A stretch of 64,000 nucleotides of DNA from Nymphaea colorata. Lineage: Eukaryota; Streptophyta; Magnoliopsida; Nymphaeales; Nymphaeaceae. The number at the start of each line of letters is the position of its first letter. The stretch's first letter is position 1. The stretch is taken from NCBI RefSeq assembly GCF_008831285.2, contig NC_045151.1, positions 9,600,571-9,664,570 on the forward strand. The letters are read 5' to 3'. Below are positions 45,250 to 57,603 of this stretch, in pieces. A program made the position numbers and the translations under genes. Under the pieces are notes generated by a model. The model was given only the letters and a program-made list of their open reading frames with translations. It did not search any database and was not told the origin of the DNA.

Positions 45250-46731
45250 TAACCATGGTACGTAGTGCCTGTATACGGGTCTAACCGAATATACTGGGAC
45301 CATATACTATTAGATGCATATAACCTTGTAAACAGTTGGGCAGATTACACTATCATATGTATATAGTAGAGTAGATTACTCGTACATATAATCTACTCTA
45401 CTATAATGTACATACTTATCAATACCGTTAGTGTGGTAATAGCCCAATGTATGGGGTAACCATTAGCCTATACATGTTATACCATATTGTGCACGTATAC
45501 ATAATATTATTCTTTATAGCCTATATTGTCCAGCTATATATATAATATATGGCTGTTATTACCTATAACCATATACACTAGTTGATAATACATATTGGGG
45601 CAAGCATATAACCCCCACTATAATGTAAGCTATGTGCAGTACTGTAAGTGGCGTTATTAGCCACTTATAGGGTCTAACTCTACAAGTGGTTGTGTAGTTA
45701 ATGTACCAAACAAAGGGTATATCACCTCTATAATGTTACTATATAGTTGACGGTATACTTTACAGCCATATATTAGCTGACAAATACATATATAGGTGTG
45801 ATTACCCTAAACCAAGAAGGATTATATGTAGTACAATGTACAGTACTGCACACAGTACTATGATGTATAATATAGGGGCACATAGACCCCCCTGTTATGG
45901 CCAGTACCTCTGTATAAATATACACTATAATAGCTGTATATGGGTATTGCATTGTGTTATTTGTATATATAACAAAGCGTCACAGGTATATTATGTTATA
46001 ATATTTATACTATGTTATAATATATGTTATGGGCATACTCAATGCCTTAATAGTTATAATATATGTTATAACAAACATACTATAAGTATGCAAGGGCAGT
46101 GTGAATATTAGCCCGTTAGGTCCCATATCATGTACATGTTGTACATTATAGTTATCACATATATATCCTATAATGTACAACTTGTCCTTACCATTTATAC
46201 CAGATTAGTACTATAATACAAAGGTGAACTCATACATTGTAGTTCATAAGTGAGGACCGTATGTTACTGGATTATAACATGCATGTTATAATATGTTATG
46301 CCTAGAAGTAGCTCATTGTGCACTAACATCGGTATATATTAAGGTTGTAATTACCTTACCATGTTGTGTATTATTATTATATTACCCTGTGTACATATGT
46401 TTTGGTAATAGTAATAACATATTATATACATATAATCTTATGCTTGTTCATACCATATCGTAGGTGTTTAGTAAATATATATAATGGTATATATTTACAG
46501 GCGTAGGTCTTAGGCATATACCCTTTGTATGGTGAAGTCCTTATGGTATTATAGTCATTGCTACTATTTATATATTATAATGTAGTACATCAATACTATA
46601 TACTTGTATCACATGTATATTACATTAGTATGTATATATTGAAATATGTTACCTTTATTATGCATGTATAATATATGTAACATGTAAATGTACATGTATA
46701 CATATACATGTTATACATGATATATGCGTAC

Positions 46732-46766
<35 letters not shown>

Positions 46767-46950
46767 ATGTATATTATTGTAGAAATATGTATGTACATTT
46801 ATGTGTACACATTATATGATACATATGTTATACAATGTATTTTTTAAATATTCTCTTACTATGTGTTGTATACATGTACATAATACTATACATGTTATAA
46901 TGCATATTACTATACATGTAATATATTATATGTATATAATATAATAATTA
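45250..46950. repeat. AT-rich block dense in perfect inverted repeats
   Basis: Many short perfect hairpins occur that are not simple TA runs. Examples are 45,362-45,378 with 45,389-45,405 (17-bp stem), 45,645-45,652 with 45,660-45,667 (8 bp), 45,842-45,848 with 45,853-45,859 (7 bp), and 46,138-46,151 with 46,168-46,181 (14 bp). The part at 46,570-46,730 is related to 54,737-54,900. No coding sequence is evident. Confidence 0.7.
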
Positions 46951-47188
46951 GTCTGGAAAAATAAAGATTCCAAAGGGTGGAAGGTATAGTTTGTGATCTA
47001 TCCCCAATGAGGTCGACAAATTATGATTAGAGGGTAGTGTAAGCTTATACTGTGTCTGTATCCTCAGAGAACCTATCAGTGTAAAGATCATATGAACTAT
47101 ATATATATTATAAGATACTGCTTATTGCCAGTATCCTTGTTAATAATATGATAGAGTACATGTATAGTACGTTTTCTAGTCCATCGGT

Positions 47189-47276
47189 TACACTACTAAG
47201 TATATATATGTAACCTGTTAGTTCTACGGCACTACACTACTAAGTATATATATGTAACCTGTTAGTTCTACGGCAC
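47189..47276. repeat. 44-bp tandem duplication
   Basis: Two adjacent identical units of about 44 bases contain CACTACTAAGTATATATATG and TAACCTGTTAGTTCTACGGC. Confidence 0.85.
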
Positions 47277-47420
47277 ATACGTTCATGAACATTATTGGTG
47301 CATATTGTATGGTAGGACCTAAATATAACCATATTATGTTACTGTATAGGGGTTATATATATATATATATATACTATGTATATACCAGACCTAGCACTGT
47401 TGTTTTGAGCAATGTTGTAA

Positions 47421-47570
47421 AAGGCCAGAAATCGACGCAAGGAGTTGAGCCTCTCATGAGACGAGGCGAGGCGTTAATTGAAGCGTAAGCTAAAAGGCCA
47501 GAAATCGACGCAAGGAGTTGAGTTGAGCCTCTCATGAGACGAGGCGAGGCGTTAATTGAAGCGTAAGCTT
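47421..47570. repeat. 73-bp tandem duplication with GAGGCGAGGCG motif
   Basis: Two units start at 47,421 and 47,494. The second has five extra bases (TTGAG repeated). The GACGAGGCGAGGCG phrase resembles motifs dispersed in many plant genomes. No gene is seen. Confidence 0.85.
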
Positions 47571-48490
47571 CACCAGCTTCATGGACAAATTTGTGAATTA
47601 TATAATATTTATAAAACTACAATACTAAGCATATCAATAAAGAACAACACACAACAAATGCAAACCCTTAAATACCATCAATGCTTGGCGACATGTACAA
47701 GAAATGGGGCGACACATACAGGAAAGATAGAGCTAGATTAAAGAAGAAGGAAATACACCCAAGATATGAAGATCGGTACTAATTTGCAAACCACACAAAT
47801 TCAGATACCATTCTGCAACAAAGCCATAAGGCAGGGGCTGTTTGGCGGAAAACCCATTTTCTTTTCGTTGTAAAATTTCTTCACCGTTTGCACTCAGCAA
47901 CATACGCCGACAGACGACATCTCTGGCCGCCAGAGAGCTGAGGGAGCGAGAGGGTGGCCATGGTCAGCGCCAGCCATGGAGAAAAAGAGACTCAAAGAGG
48001 AACATATCATCCATGGAGAGAAAGGGATTCAAAGAAACTTACAGTTGCAAAGAAACTTATGGTAACAATAGTGGTATGCCATACATGTGAGATCATGCAT
48101 AAGTTTGAAGATCAATTCTTATTCACTCACACATGTTTCTAGTTTTGCAAAGGACAGGTATTAGGTAATACTTCTTTTTTCTAGTAAGATCTTCCAGGAG
48201 CGAAAGGTCAAGAAGGTCTCCAAATGATGAGACTTCGGGACAACATATTATGTCTATCTTGGTTTATAACATACACTGCCCAAGTAATCCCTTATCTTTT
48301 GGAGATGTAACCCTTATCTTTTGGAGATGTAACTGCCAATTTTTCTGAAGTATGTGCAAGTTATTCCCATATATGCGTCATCTGCACACACTTTAAGAAT
48401 GATGGTCTTATATGATATGAATGGGTTAGAAAGATTATTAGTTATTTGTTTTGAAAATGTTAAGCATTGGCATGTGCATGCTAGAATTGA
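47571..48490. other. Spacer, nothing supported
   Basis: Mixed DNA with a short duplicated phrase near 48,300 (TTATCTTTTGGAGATGTAAC twice). Open frames are short and protein-unlike. Confidence 0.4.
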
Positions 48491-49235
48491 TATCTGTTTA
48501 GGACAGATGAGGCGAGGTATCGAGTCGAGTGTCTCCTCGACCCCAATTGTGCATTAGAAAGAATCATAGAATGATAACTGCATAGGACAACTACGAGCCA
48601 ACCGCAGATCGAGACTACTCTCTGGATTGGCTAGGTTTTTCAAAGAGGTGATTGACGTGATTGATGTGATGATTGATATGAATGTGTACGTTGTTGCATA
48701 TGCATTGCCATGGGCAACGATGCAAATGGATGAAATAGAGGGTAGTTGTACCCGTACTGTATGACGGCTAGCAATGACTGTTACTGTATGTATAGACCTC
48801 GTGTGGAGGCATTGGGAGGTGTAAGTGCACTCGTAGGGTGTATTAACCTCATGTGCTAGCCAGTCATCTTGTGAATGAGTAATGATAATGATAAAAAAGA
48901 AAACGAAAGGATAAGAGATAAGAGGCCAGTGGGATGTGGCTGTGTGTTTGGGAGAGGTCCCATTCTCGCCACTGGTCTCGCCTGTCAGAGCGCAGGCGGT
49001 GCAAGGCCCCAGGGTTCTGTTGTGTGTTGTGCTTGGAGCGTTGGGCTCCCGCCTTCCCAACCTGGGTGTCTTAGGGAAGGTTGAGTATCTCACCTTGGAC
49101 TTCACACATCCAAGGATGAGTGCTCTACCGCTGCAGCGGGTGAAATGGATCCATACTGTTATGGGCCACCACAGGGGTTGTCTCTCGGTTGTAGGTCGCC
49201 CGCGGTGTGCACGTGCCTGTGTTGCACACACAGGA
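48490..49235 (-). repeat. Family L fragment, inverted
   Basis: This is the reverse complement of about 11,360-12,110 in L copy 1, the segment that L copy 51,595 lacks. It retains the TTGCC/GGCAA hairpin (near 48,708) equivalent to the one at about 11,889-11,905 in copy 1. The frames 48,554-49,231 and 48,936-49,268 are not conserved in copy 1 and are not called as genes. Confidence 0.7.
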
Positions 49236-50195
49236 ACTGTTAATGCACTAAAGTTAATGAAAATGTAATGTGTTTGATAGAATGATTTACCATTTCGTTT
49301 AATGCAAATGTCACCATGCTTCTTCTTTAGTTGGGGTTATATATTTTTCTATTACGTAAGAGCCTTTTCATTGTTTACAGTCTCCTTGTTACTCTTGGGT
49401 ATTAGGGTTAATGTGTCTTGACTCTTTTGATTTATCTTCCATCATTCTCAATGCTTAGCTGATTGCATTAGTAGCTGTTTGCTAGTAAGCTCTATGCACT
49501 TGCTGAACTCCTAGACCATCATGCTATCAGCACAATTGTTAGGCTCAAAAGGTGATTGTTCCAATTCGTGCCCCTTTACCTTGTCTTCTTTTATATCCTC
49601 TGCTTAGTTCTAAACATAATAATATGGTCTGCAACCTAAGGTTCCGTTTTTTTTTTCCTGTTCAAAATTTCAGCAAGTTATTTTTTGACATGTGATCTAA
49701 CTGATTTAGTATTAAATAATAAGTGCTTTTTCTGTCAGTATCTATCTTTTCCAGAGAAGCAAAATGTAATACTAATGAAGGCCCACGGTATTTAGATTAC
49801 AATAAAAATGTGATGTGTGCATGTGTTTTTATACCCATGGAAACGTAAAATGCGCCTACCATTTTTATCTTTGGGGCTTGCAGTGTGCCCCTCTTAAACG
49901 AAAAGATTACAACAGTATGCACAATTTTCTTCTCTTTTCGTTTTGCTGCCAATTTCTTGCTTATGTTCTTGTCTCATTTATCGCAGTTCGGTCATTACTA
50001 TTACAATCTAACCAAGAAGCTATTGGACGAGCTCCAAATCATCAGTCTATAAAACATATTAGACAGATAGTCAGTGAAGACAACAAGATAGAATTTGCAA
50101 AGGCTCAGCTAAACCTGAAATCGCACGGCAATTTCACTGATGAGAAAAACCACTTAAAATTTGGAATCCTACTCGTTTTAAAATGAACAACCTGA
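49236..50195. other. Spacer with one possible unidentified exon
   Basis: At about 49,477-49,551 an open segment encodes FASKLYALAELLDHH and AISTIVRLK, and ends at a GTGATT. It may be an exon but is not recognised. The rest is T-rich and intron-like. Confidence 0.3.
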
Positions 50196-50551
50196 TAGTG
50201 AAAGAAGTGAACTCTTGTTTAGCTGTGAATCCTATTTAGGCTTTAAATCTTAGCTCCAAATTAATTTGGAAAGTTGGTGTGTTTGTTTCCTGCAAGCAAG
50301 ATGAGCACTTGGTTCCACTCTTGTTTTAGCCCAAGTAAAGTCTAGTTCGGTAAAAGATTCCTTGTATGCCCAGCTTTAATCTTAGCTCCAAATTAATTTG
50401 GAAAGTTGGTGTGTTTGTTTCCTGCAAGCAAGATGAGCACTTGGTTCCACTCTTGTTTTAGCCCAAGTAAAGTCTATCGGGAAAAGATATTCCTTGTATG
50501 CCCAGCTTTATGTGTAAAGTCGATCCATCATGACCATGTTAAAACTGGAAG

Positions 50552-50593
<42 letters not shown>

Positions 50594-50829
50594 GAGCACT
50601 TGGTTCCACTCTTGTTTTAGCCCAAGTAAAGTCTAGTTCGGGAAAAGATTCCTTGTATGCCCAGCTTTAATCTTAGCTCCAAATTAATTTGGAAAGTTGG
50701 TGTGTTTGTTTCCTGCAAGCATGGTTCCACTCTTGTTTTAGCCCAAGTAAAGTCTAATTCGGGAAAAGATTCCTTGTATGCCCAGCTTTATGTGTAAAGT
50801 CGATCCATCATGAGCATGTTAAAACTGGA

Positions 50830-50892
<63 letters not shown>

Positions 50893-50950
50893 CGTGAAGC
50901 CGGATGCCCACCAAAATTCCCATTTTACTCGTTTACGTTTTTATTCCGTC

Positions 50951-50953
<3 letters not shown>
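50196..50953 (+). repeat. Amplified repeat block, inverted partner of 500-919
   Basis: A 130-140 bp unit with TTAGCTCCAAATTAATTTGG and TAGCCCAAGTAAAGTCTA is present about four times (units near 50,249, 50,381, 50,592 and 50,671, some partial). CA and TA microsatellites lie in the spacers (50,552-50,592 and 50,830-50,893). The window start has one unit in opposite orientation. Confidence 0.85.
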
Positions 50954-51028
<75 letters not shown>

Positions 51029-51030
51029 CA
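50951..51030. repeat. GT-TA-GA compound microsatellite
   Basis: Consecutive GT, TA and GA dinucleotide runs. Confidence 0.95.
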
Positions 51031-51594
51031 CATTATATGTATACTTCTATACTTATAATATAGTGCATATATTACATGTGTATACAAAGTATTTACATAT
51101 ATGTATAAATGGAATACCTATATGTTTGTACGAAGAATACAGTACATATATATATGTATAATATGTTATGCATATGTACATACTTTGTGAAAGAGAAAGT
51201 ACATGGCTGTCTGTCTTTTTGTTTTATTATTTTCCAGTTTAATCACATTCAGTGGATAAATATCAATTACATCCTTTCTGCAACTGACTATCATACTGCC
51301 CAATTATGAATATCCTATGTTTAGTCTAATTTGTGGTGCTGGGTTACTTGTAAGTGTTACTTTTTGAGAGGCTCTCTACTGATAAAATGTGGTCTTGATT
51401 TTAAGTTACTGAGGTTGTATGGGAAGGAGAAATTGGGAAGATAATAAGGGCGCTTTTGATGCTGCTGTAATTGGTAAAGATATCAAAGATGAAAAGAATG
51501 GCGTTGAAAAGAGTACTGGAAATAGGTCTGTTATATTTGTTTTCTGAGCGTTATCATGTACATGTTCAAGTTCCATAGTCTGTCAATCTGCTTC
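51031..51594. other. Spacer before L solo LTR
   Basis: AT-rich sequence. No gene or repeat partner is recognised. Confidence 0.4.
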
Positions 51595-53619
51595 TGTAAC
51601 ACCCCGACCTTTTAACCCACAAACTTTTTTTTTTTTTTAAACATAAAGCATCGAGGTGTGACTACCCAACAATTCAAAATTCAATGGGGTGAACTTTCAT
51701 TTATATAACCATTTTGTTTCATATCTATGTGCATGACCAAAATGCCCCAAAATCATAACATTGATGTCTAACAAAAAGAAGACATCAATAAAATCAAAAC
51801 ATGAGGCGCCGGCACTACAAACGACAATCCCAAAACCTCCCCAGTAGGACGTGAGTGAAGCCATCTGCTCAACCTGTTGCCCCGAGTCCGCCAAAACCTG
51901 AAAAAGAAACTGAAGGCTCAGCCTTCGCAGTATGACAACAAGCCAGGAAAATGCCAAACCCTCTCAAGTAAGGCTCAAATAAAAGGACAAATATCAACCC
52001 ATCTATCGTCATGTCGTGTCAGAGTACGACACGTAAAAGCCACTTGATGGCCACACTAACACAACATCAGTCACATGCGAAGACGTCAGTCACATGTATA
52101 CTCATTCACAAGGCAGTCAATCAATTAACATCACAATCCTAGGATCCCTTGATCCTAGGAGCACACAATCACACATTTGCCCCAGGCAGGGATTTGCCTG
52201 GAATGTCGCCATACCTGTGGCACGCTCACAAAACTCTTCAAAACTCCTCGAGCTTCGAACTCAAGGTCGACGGGACGTGCCCGGGGTACCTGCAAACATA
52301 AACAAATGATAAGATTCCTACTAGATACCTAAACAATTCAAACAAATACAAAACAAAATCCTTGAGGCACGTGCCATCGCCTCAAAAGGGTGTCGACGGG
52401 TAGTAAGCCCTCTAATAGGCCACTTCCCAACTTCTAGCCGTGCCAACAAAAGTCAAAACTCAAAGCCATCAATCCATCTATCACAAACGCCTTTCTCCAA
52501 ACTTTCTTTTTCTTAATCAAGGCGTTAACCCCAAAGGCACATCCAACTTACGTACGCTTTCCCTGTTTAACTCCAAAACGCACCCGTTCACCAGAACGTG
52601 TGCTACACGCTCACCAAAACCGTCCTAAATCTTCCCGACAGCCATACAAACGCTACCATGCTTCCCTATTACTTCGAAAATCAACTCATCATGCTTAAAA
52701 GATCAACAAACACATGAATCATCGCTTTTCCATCATAACCCCACATTTTCTCCAAAAGGCAAAATTGCTAACATGCATCCCAAAACATCAATTCTAAGCC
52801 CTAGCATGCACAAACTATAATTATACATGCTCTAAAAGATAATATTCAATAATTTGGGCTTGATTAGGTCTCACTCACCCTAAATCAAGAATCTGAACTG
52901 CTGCAACGCCTCCGACAGTCACCTCAAGCGATCAATCGGTCCCCGAACGGCAAAAATCATGCTAAACCTCCACCACCAACACTGCCTACTCGCTTAGGAG
53001 GGGAAAAACACGTTTCCCAAGCTGAAATCCTAACAAACAAAGCTGAAAACCGTGAGGGAGTGCTCGATTGAGATAAGGGGAAAAACAATTAGAAAAAAAA
53101 TGGGGAGAACGAGCTCACTTAGGGTACGTGAGGCAAGGGAAGACAAAGAGAGAGAGGTTCGGACAGAAAAAGGGAAGAAGGGCAGTGAGGGGAGAGGATG
53201 AGAGAGAAGAGAGAGTCGGTGGGAGAGTAAGGAGAGGGACCGTGCGGGAGAGGGCTATCAGAAAGGGGGAAAGAGATGGGCGAGGGAAAGGAAGAGAGAG
53301 AGCATTCGGTAGGGAGGGCAAAGGAACATGAGAGTGGCGGAGAAGGGAAACAAAGAACGAGAGAGGGAGAGAGTTTTACCCAAGCGCCGCCGTCGTCGCC
53401 GCTCGCCGCCGTCGTCGCCGCTCGCCGCCGGCACCTCCCCCGTCTTCTTCTTCTTCTTCTTTGCGTGGATCTCCCTAGCGGCAAGAACCGCAACGAAAAG
53501 GGGGAGAGCGAGATGAGGACGAGGGAGAACAGCCCTCGTCGGGCTCTCCCGCGGGTAAGCTGCGGGTCCGGGTCTGGGTCCCGACCCGACCTGCCCAAAA
53601 AAAAATAACGAGCGTAACA
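51595..53619 (+). mobile_element. Probable solo LTR of family L
   Basis: The segment starts TGTAACACCCCGACC and could end AACA at 53,619. It is flanked by GCTTC (51,590-51,594) and GCGTC (53,620-53,624), a one-mismatch candidate target duplication. It lies inside the arm of the 0.2-0.9/50.2-54.1 kb inverted duplication and splits it, which supports insertion. It shares conserved hairpins with copy 10,767: 52,138-52,159, 52,182-52,201 and 52,362-52,385. The last 500 bases are purine-rich then GC-rich. The RS- and DPDPDP-type frames there are composition effects. No internal gag-pol is present. Confidence 0.6.
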
Positions 53620-53684
53620 GCGTCTGCCAAAGTCTATGGAAGGTGGAGTTGGCTTTAAGCTCTTTTAGCTATCTATCTACAGTA

Positions 53685-54120
<436 letters not shown>

Positions 54121-54125
54121 ACTGA

Positions 54126-54173
<48 letters not shown>

Positions 54174-54436
54174 CGTATATATAAATATGTATATATATTA
54201 TACATAATACGTATAGAAAATCATATGTTATACACATATATACACGTTACACAATATATTATACATAATATATTATATAAATAGCATATGTATTATACAT
54301 ATATGTATGTATAATATATATATGTATATTATATATGTATAATATATATATGTATATTATATATTATACATATATGTATGTATAATATATATATGTATAT
54401 ATATATTATACATATATAATATGTAGTACATATATA

Positions 54437-54924
54437 TTACGTATGTTATACATGTTATATTGTATATACGTATATGAATAATATTACACAATACATATTT
54501 GTATATGTTATAGATATTTCATAAAACATATGTACATAGTATGTTATATGTACGCTACAGATATACTATATATATTATATATGTATTATATATGTTACAT
54601 ATCTAATACATATAACAAGTTATACATGTAACAAATATGTTATATATGTTATATACATGTATGTTATAATATATATTATATATAACATAATACATATAAC
54701 ATATCATATGTTATATAATCACATATTATTTATATAATATAATGTAGTACATCCATAGTCCATACTATATACATGTATCACATGTATAATACATTAATAG
54801 GTATATATCGAAAATATGTTAGATATATTATGCATGTATAATATATGTAGCATGTACATGTACATGTATACATATATGCATGTACATGTTATGTTATGTA
54901 ATATGTATTGTGTACAATATAACG

Positions 54925-54969
<45 letters not shown>

Positions 54970-55356
54970 CATATGTTATACATGTTATATTGTATATATG
55001 TGTATATACATATATGAATAATATTACACAATACATGTTTGTATATGTTATATATATTCCATACAACATATATACATAATATGTTATATGTACGCTACAG
55101 ATATACTATATATATTATATATGTATTATATATGTTACATATCTAATACATATAACAAGTTATACTTGTGACAAATATGTTATATACACGTGTATTATAA
55201 TATATATTATATATTACATAATACGTATAACATATCATATGTTATATAATCACATATTATTTATATAATATAATGTAGTACATCCATACTATATACATGT
55301 ATTACATGTATAATACATTAATACGTATATATCAAAAATATGTTAGATATATATCA
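54437..55356. repeat. 530-bp AT-rich tandem duplication
   Basis: Unit 1 starts at 54,437 and unit 2 at 54,967. They agree over about 390 bases with scattered changes, and unit 2 ends at 55,356 where unique sequence begins. It is related to 46,570-46,730. No coding sequence is evident. Confidence 0.85.
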
Positions 55357-55620
55357 CAGGCCAAGAAATATGTCTTTTTGCTCTTTGTTTTTCAGGCATG
55401 TCTTTTACAACTTGGAATGTACTCTTTTGAGTTTCGACAATATTGGGTGAAAGCACTGATTGATATGTGAAGTTGGGAAATGAATATATTATATGTTTGG
55501 GCATTTCGAGTGTAACTGGAAAATTTTCTAGATGTTTTAGGATATTTAGCTGCTTCAGCTAGGATATGTAAGGAAATTATATGATTTTAAATGGTGTCCA
55601 CCTAATTTTGATAAAAATTG

Positions 55621-56239
55621 AAGAATGAGCTTGAGAAGCAGTTAGAGGAGTCACAAGAAGCATGAAAGAGCACAATAGAATCTTACAAAGAGCAGGCTGC
55701 GAAAATGAACGACTAGTCAGAGGAAGCGAAAGCCATGGTGCTTTTTGAAGATGTCTCTGAGCAGGTCAAAGTACAAGCAAAGAAAGCTAAGAAATATATA
55801 TCTTTGATTGCAGAACAAGTCACCATAGAGGGAAGGGAGTATCTTTCTTCTGCAGCAGAGAACCCTCCAGAGCCAGTAAATGAAAGTGGAAACTTTTACT
55901 AGTGAAGGTGCTGAGTTGAAAAAAATATCTGAAATTCATGATTTTTTCATTGGAATTCCATATGGTACTGATACTGATATTTTCTTTGCTGGCTTGCTTT
56001 TCACAACAAACCTATCGGTTTGTGATTTTTTTCTGGAATAAATTCTTGATTTTTAAATTCTTGATTTTCAGGTGCAGCGCTGTTCATCGGTGGATTTCTT
56101 TCCTTCATGCTAATTGTAAGCATTCCAGCAATTAGGTTTGACATGATTCTAGGAGGTGTACTGTTGTAAAGGAGCATATTAAGCTTAAGAGGATGGAAAG
56201 CATGAAAATCTTCTGCGTTATATTTACAGGGTCAAGCAG
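55621..56239 (+). pseudogene. FAX3: FAX3-like (TMEM14 family) exons, decayed
   Basis: Exon 55,621-55,974 encodes a coiled-coil (ELEKQLEESQEA), EDVSEQVKVQAKKAKKYISL, IAEQVTIEGREYLSSAAENP and, after a frameshift, ISEIHDFFIGIPYG. Exon 56,072-56,239 encodes GAALFIGGFLSFML, SIPAIRF and ILGGVLL. This matches plant FATTY ACID EXPORT 3-type proteins: chloroplast envelope proteins with a helical N-terminal part and a TMEM14 membrane domain, involved in moving fatty acids out of plastids. In-frame stops occur in the coiled coil (two), after GGVLL and before the GTAAG donor. The transit peptide and the last membrane segments are missing. This is a clear pseudogene fragment. Confidence 0.8.
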
Positions 56240-56499
56240 GTAAGTTTTTAGTATAGTATCTCACATGAATTCATTATTAAAAAACATCACTATTTTTTCC
56301 ACGTATTTTTTGTTCATCTTGGTAACTATGTCAAATATCTGCTGTCACTTATTTCTCCACTCGGGGGTGAAAAAGGCCGAAGAGGATCTTCATATTCTAA
56401 GCATCAAAAGCATAAATTAAATGGCGCCTTCAAAATCATGAAATTTGTACCAAAATGAAACAACACAAGAAAGAAGGGACCCACCTTTGAAAAATCAAA
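56240..56499. other. Intron-like DNA after FAX3 exons
   Basis: Nothing beyond ordinary AT-rich spacer. The remaining FAX3 exons are not present. Confidence 0.4.
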
Positions 56500-57421
56500 G
56501 CAAGAAAGGATTGATCTGAACCATCAGTTTGAAGATGGACCGTTAGAAATCCTTTGGTAGCAGTCCCTTTTCTATATGCCAGTCATGTGACGTGACCACG
56601 ATGGTAGAGAAGTGTTGGACGTCGTGGTTCGTGGGTCCCACTGGAAGGGAAATGGCGGAGGAAAACGAAATGGGCCCCTGAAACCGTCTTTCGTATGGAG
56701 GTAGCCGTTAGTAACCGGTAAGCTGGTCAATGGGCGCGAAATTGGACCAACAAGTCTATGCCTTGGTGAAGAACAAAGCCCCTGGCTCACCAGAACTTGG
56801 CCGCGCTGTCTCTTGCGCTCTCTCCCTCCTCCTTCTTCCTTCTCCTGTAAGCATGTCGCCATTCTGATAATCTCTGACGTCCCCGTCTTTTTCTTCGTTG
56901 TTTTGATTGTTCGTGCATTGTCATGGGTTTATCGATTGTTTTGCATTTGGTCTGGCCGCTTCCTTCTGGTTCAATCAATTCCCTCTTTTCTTGGGTCATT
57001 TGGATGTCATTTTTGGTTCTATACCTTTGTTTAGGCGCTAGGGTTGTCGTTTTTGGTTGGAAATTTTAGGTGAGATTTTCGCTTGTTTGGAGGCAGATAA
57101 TCTAGTTTTTATGTTTCATGGTCCCCTTTTCTGGGTTATTGTTTCTCTGCTTCGTTTCTTTATTGATCTCATTGACGTCGAGGTTGTCGACGTTTCTTGT
57201 TTTGGCGCTTAGTGGTTGTCTTGTCGATCCAGGGTTTTGGCCTTAACTGTTTACTTCATTTTCTGGATATTGATTTGGAGCCCGACACTTGTAGTTCTTT
57301 TGAATTTCTCCTTTCTTCTTTTTTGCGTCCGGGCGGATTGTTGATTGCTTGCTTGGCTATTGGTCGTTCTATGTATCTTGATGCAGCGACAGAGTGGAGT
57401 TTAATGTTTTGAGGGGGCAAG
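56500..57421 (+). promoter_or_regulatory. Putative 5' region and UTR of the GSL10-like exon 1
   Basis: GC-richer sequence (56,570-56,830) is followed by pyrimidine-rich DNA (CTCTCTCCCTCCTCC near 56,817) and a T-rich stretch leading straight into the callose synthase start codon at 57,422. This is the layout of a plant promoter, 5' UTR and possibly a 5' UTR intron. No TATA box is certain. Inference only. The region could still drive antisense or chimeric transcripts. Confidence 0.35.
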
Positions 57422-57603
57422 ATGTCGAGAGTGGAGACCAATTGGGAGATGCTTGTGGAGGCGGTCCTGAGTAGGGAGCGTCGGAGTGGGGCTGATGCGT
57501 TTGGGCAAGCTGTTAGCGACATTGTGGGAAACGTCCCCTCCTCTCTTGCGAGGAGCGTAGATATTGATGCGATACTCATAGCAGCTGACGAGATGGCTGC
57601 TAA
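57422..57603 (+). pseudogene. GSL10: Callose synthase (GSL10-like) exon 1, truncated
   Basis: The frame from the ATG at 57,422 reads MSRVETNWEMLVEAVLSRE, DIVGNVPSSLA and RSVDIDAILIAADEMAAK. This matches the N-terminus of GSL10/CalS9-type callose synthases, with MSR start, NWE-LV, VPSSL and IDAIL-AADE landmarks. The next expected residues are absent: after codon 61 the sequence switches into an antisense CC-NBS resistance-gene fragment (from about 57,604). The sense frame runs on to 57,871 through unrelated antisense sequence. The exon itself has no lesion and keeps its native start and upstream DNA. Internal exons of a similar gene lie upstream at 38.0-44.5 kb, the wrong order for one gene. 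Confidence 0.85.

Noticed and set aside
45250-47400. Organellar DNA insertion
   Set aside because: There are no recognisable plastid or mitochondrial genes, and the sequence is related to the nuclear AT-rich block at 54-55 kb.
47189-47570. CRISPR-like or satellite array
   Set aside because: There are only two units each of a 44-bp and a 73-bp repeat, with no spacers and no cas genes. These are simple local duplications.
53119-53608. Arginine/serine/proline-rich open frames on both strands
   Set aside because: They come from purine-rich and GC-rich composition at the end of repeat L. No conserved motif is present, and the homologous copy at 10.8-13.1 kb lacks them.
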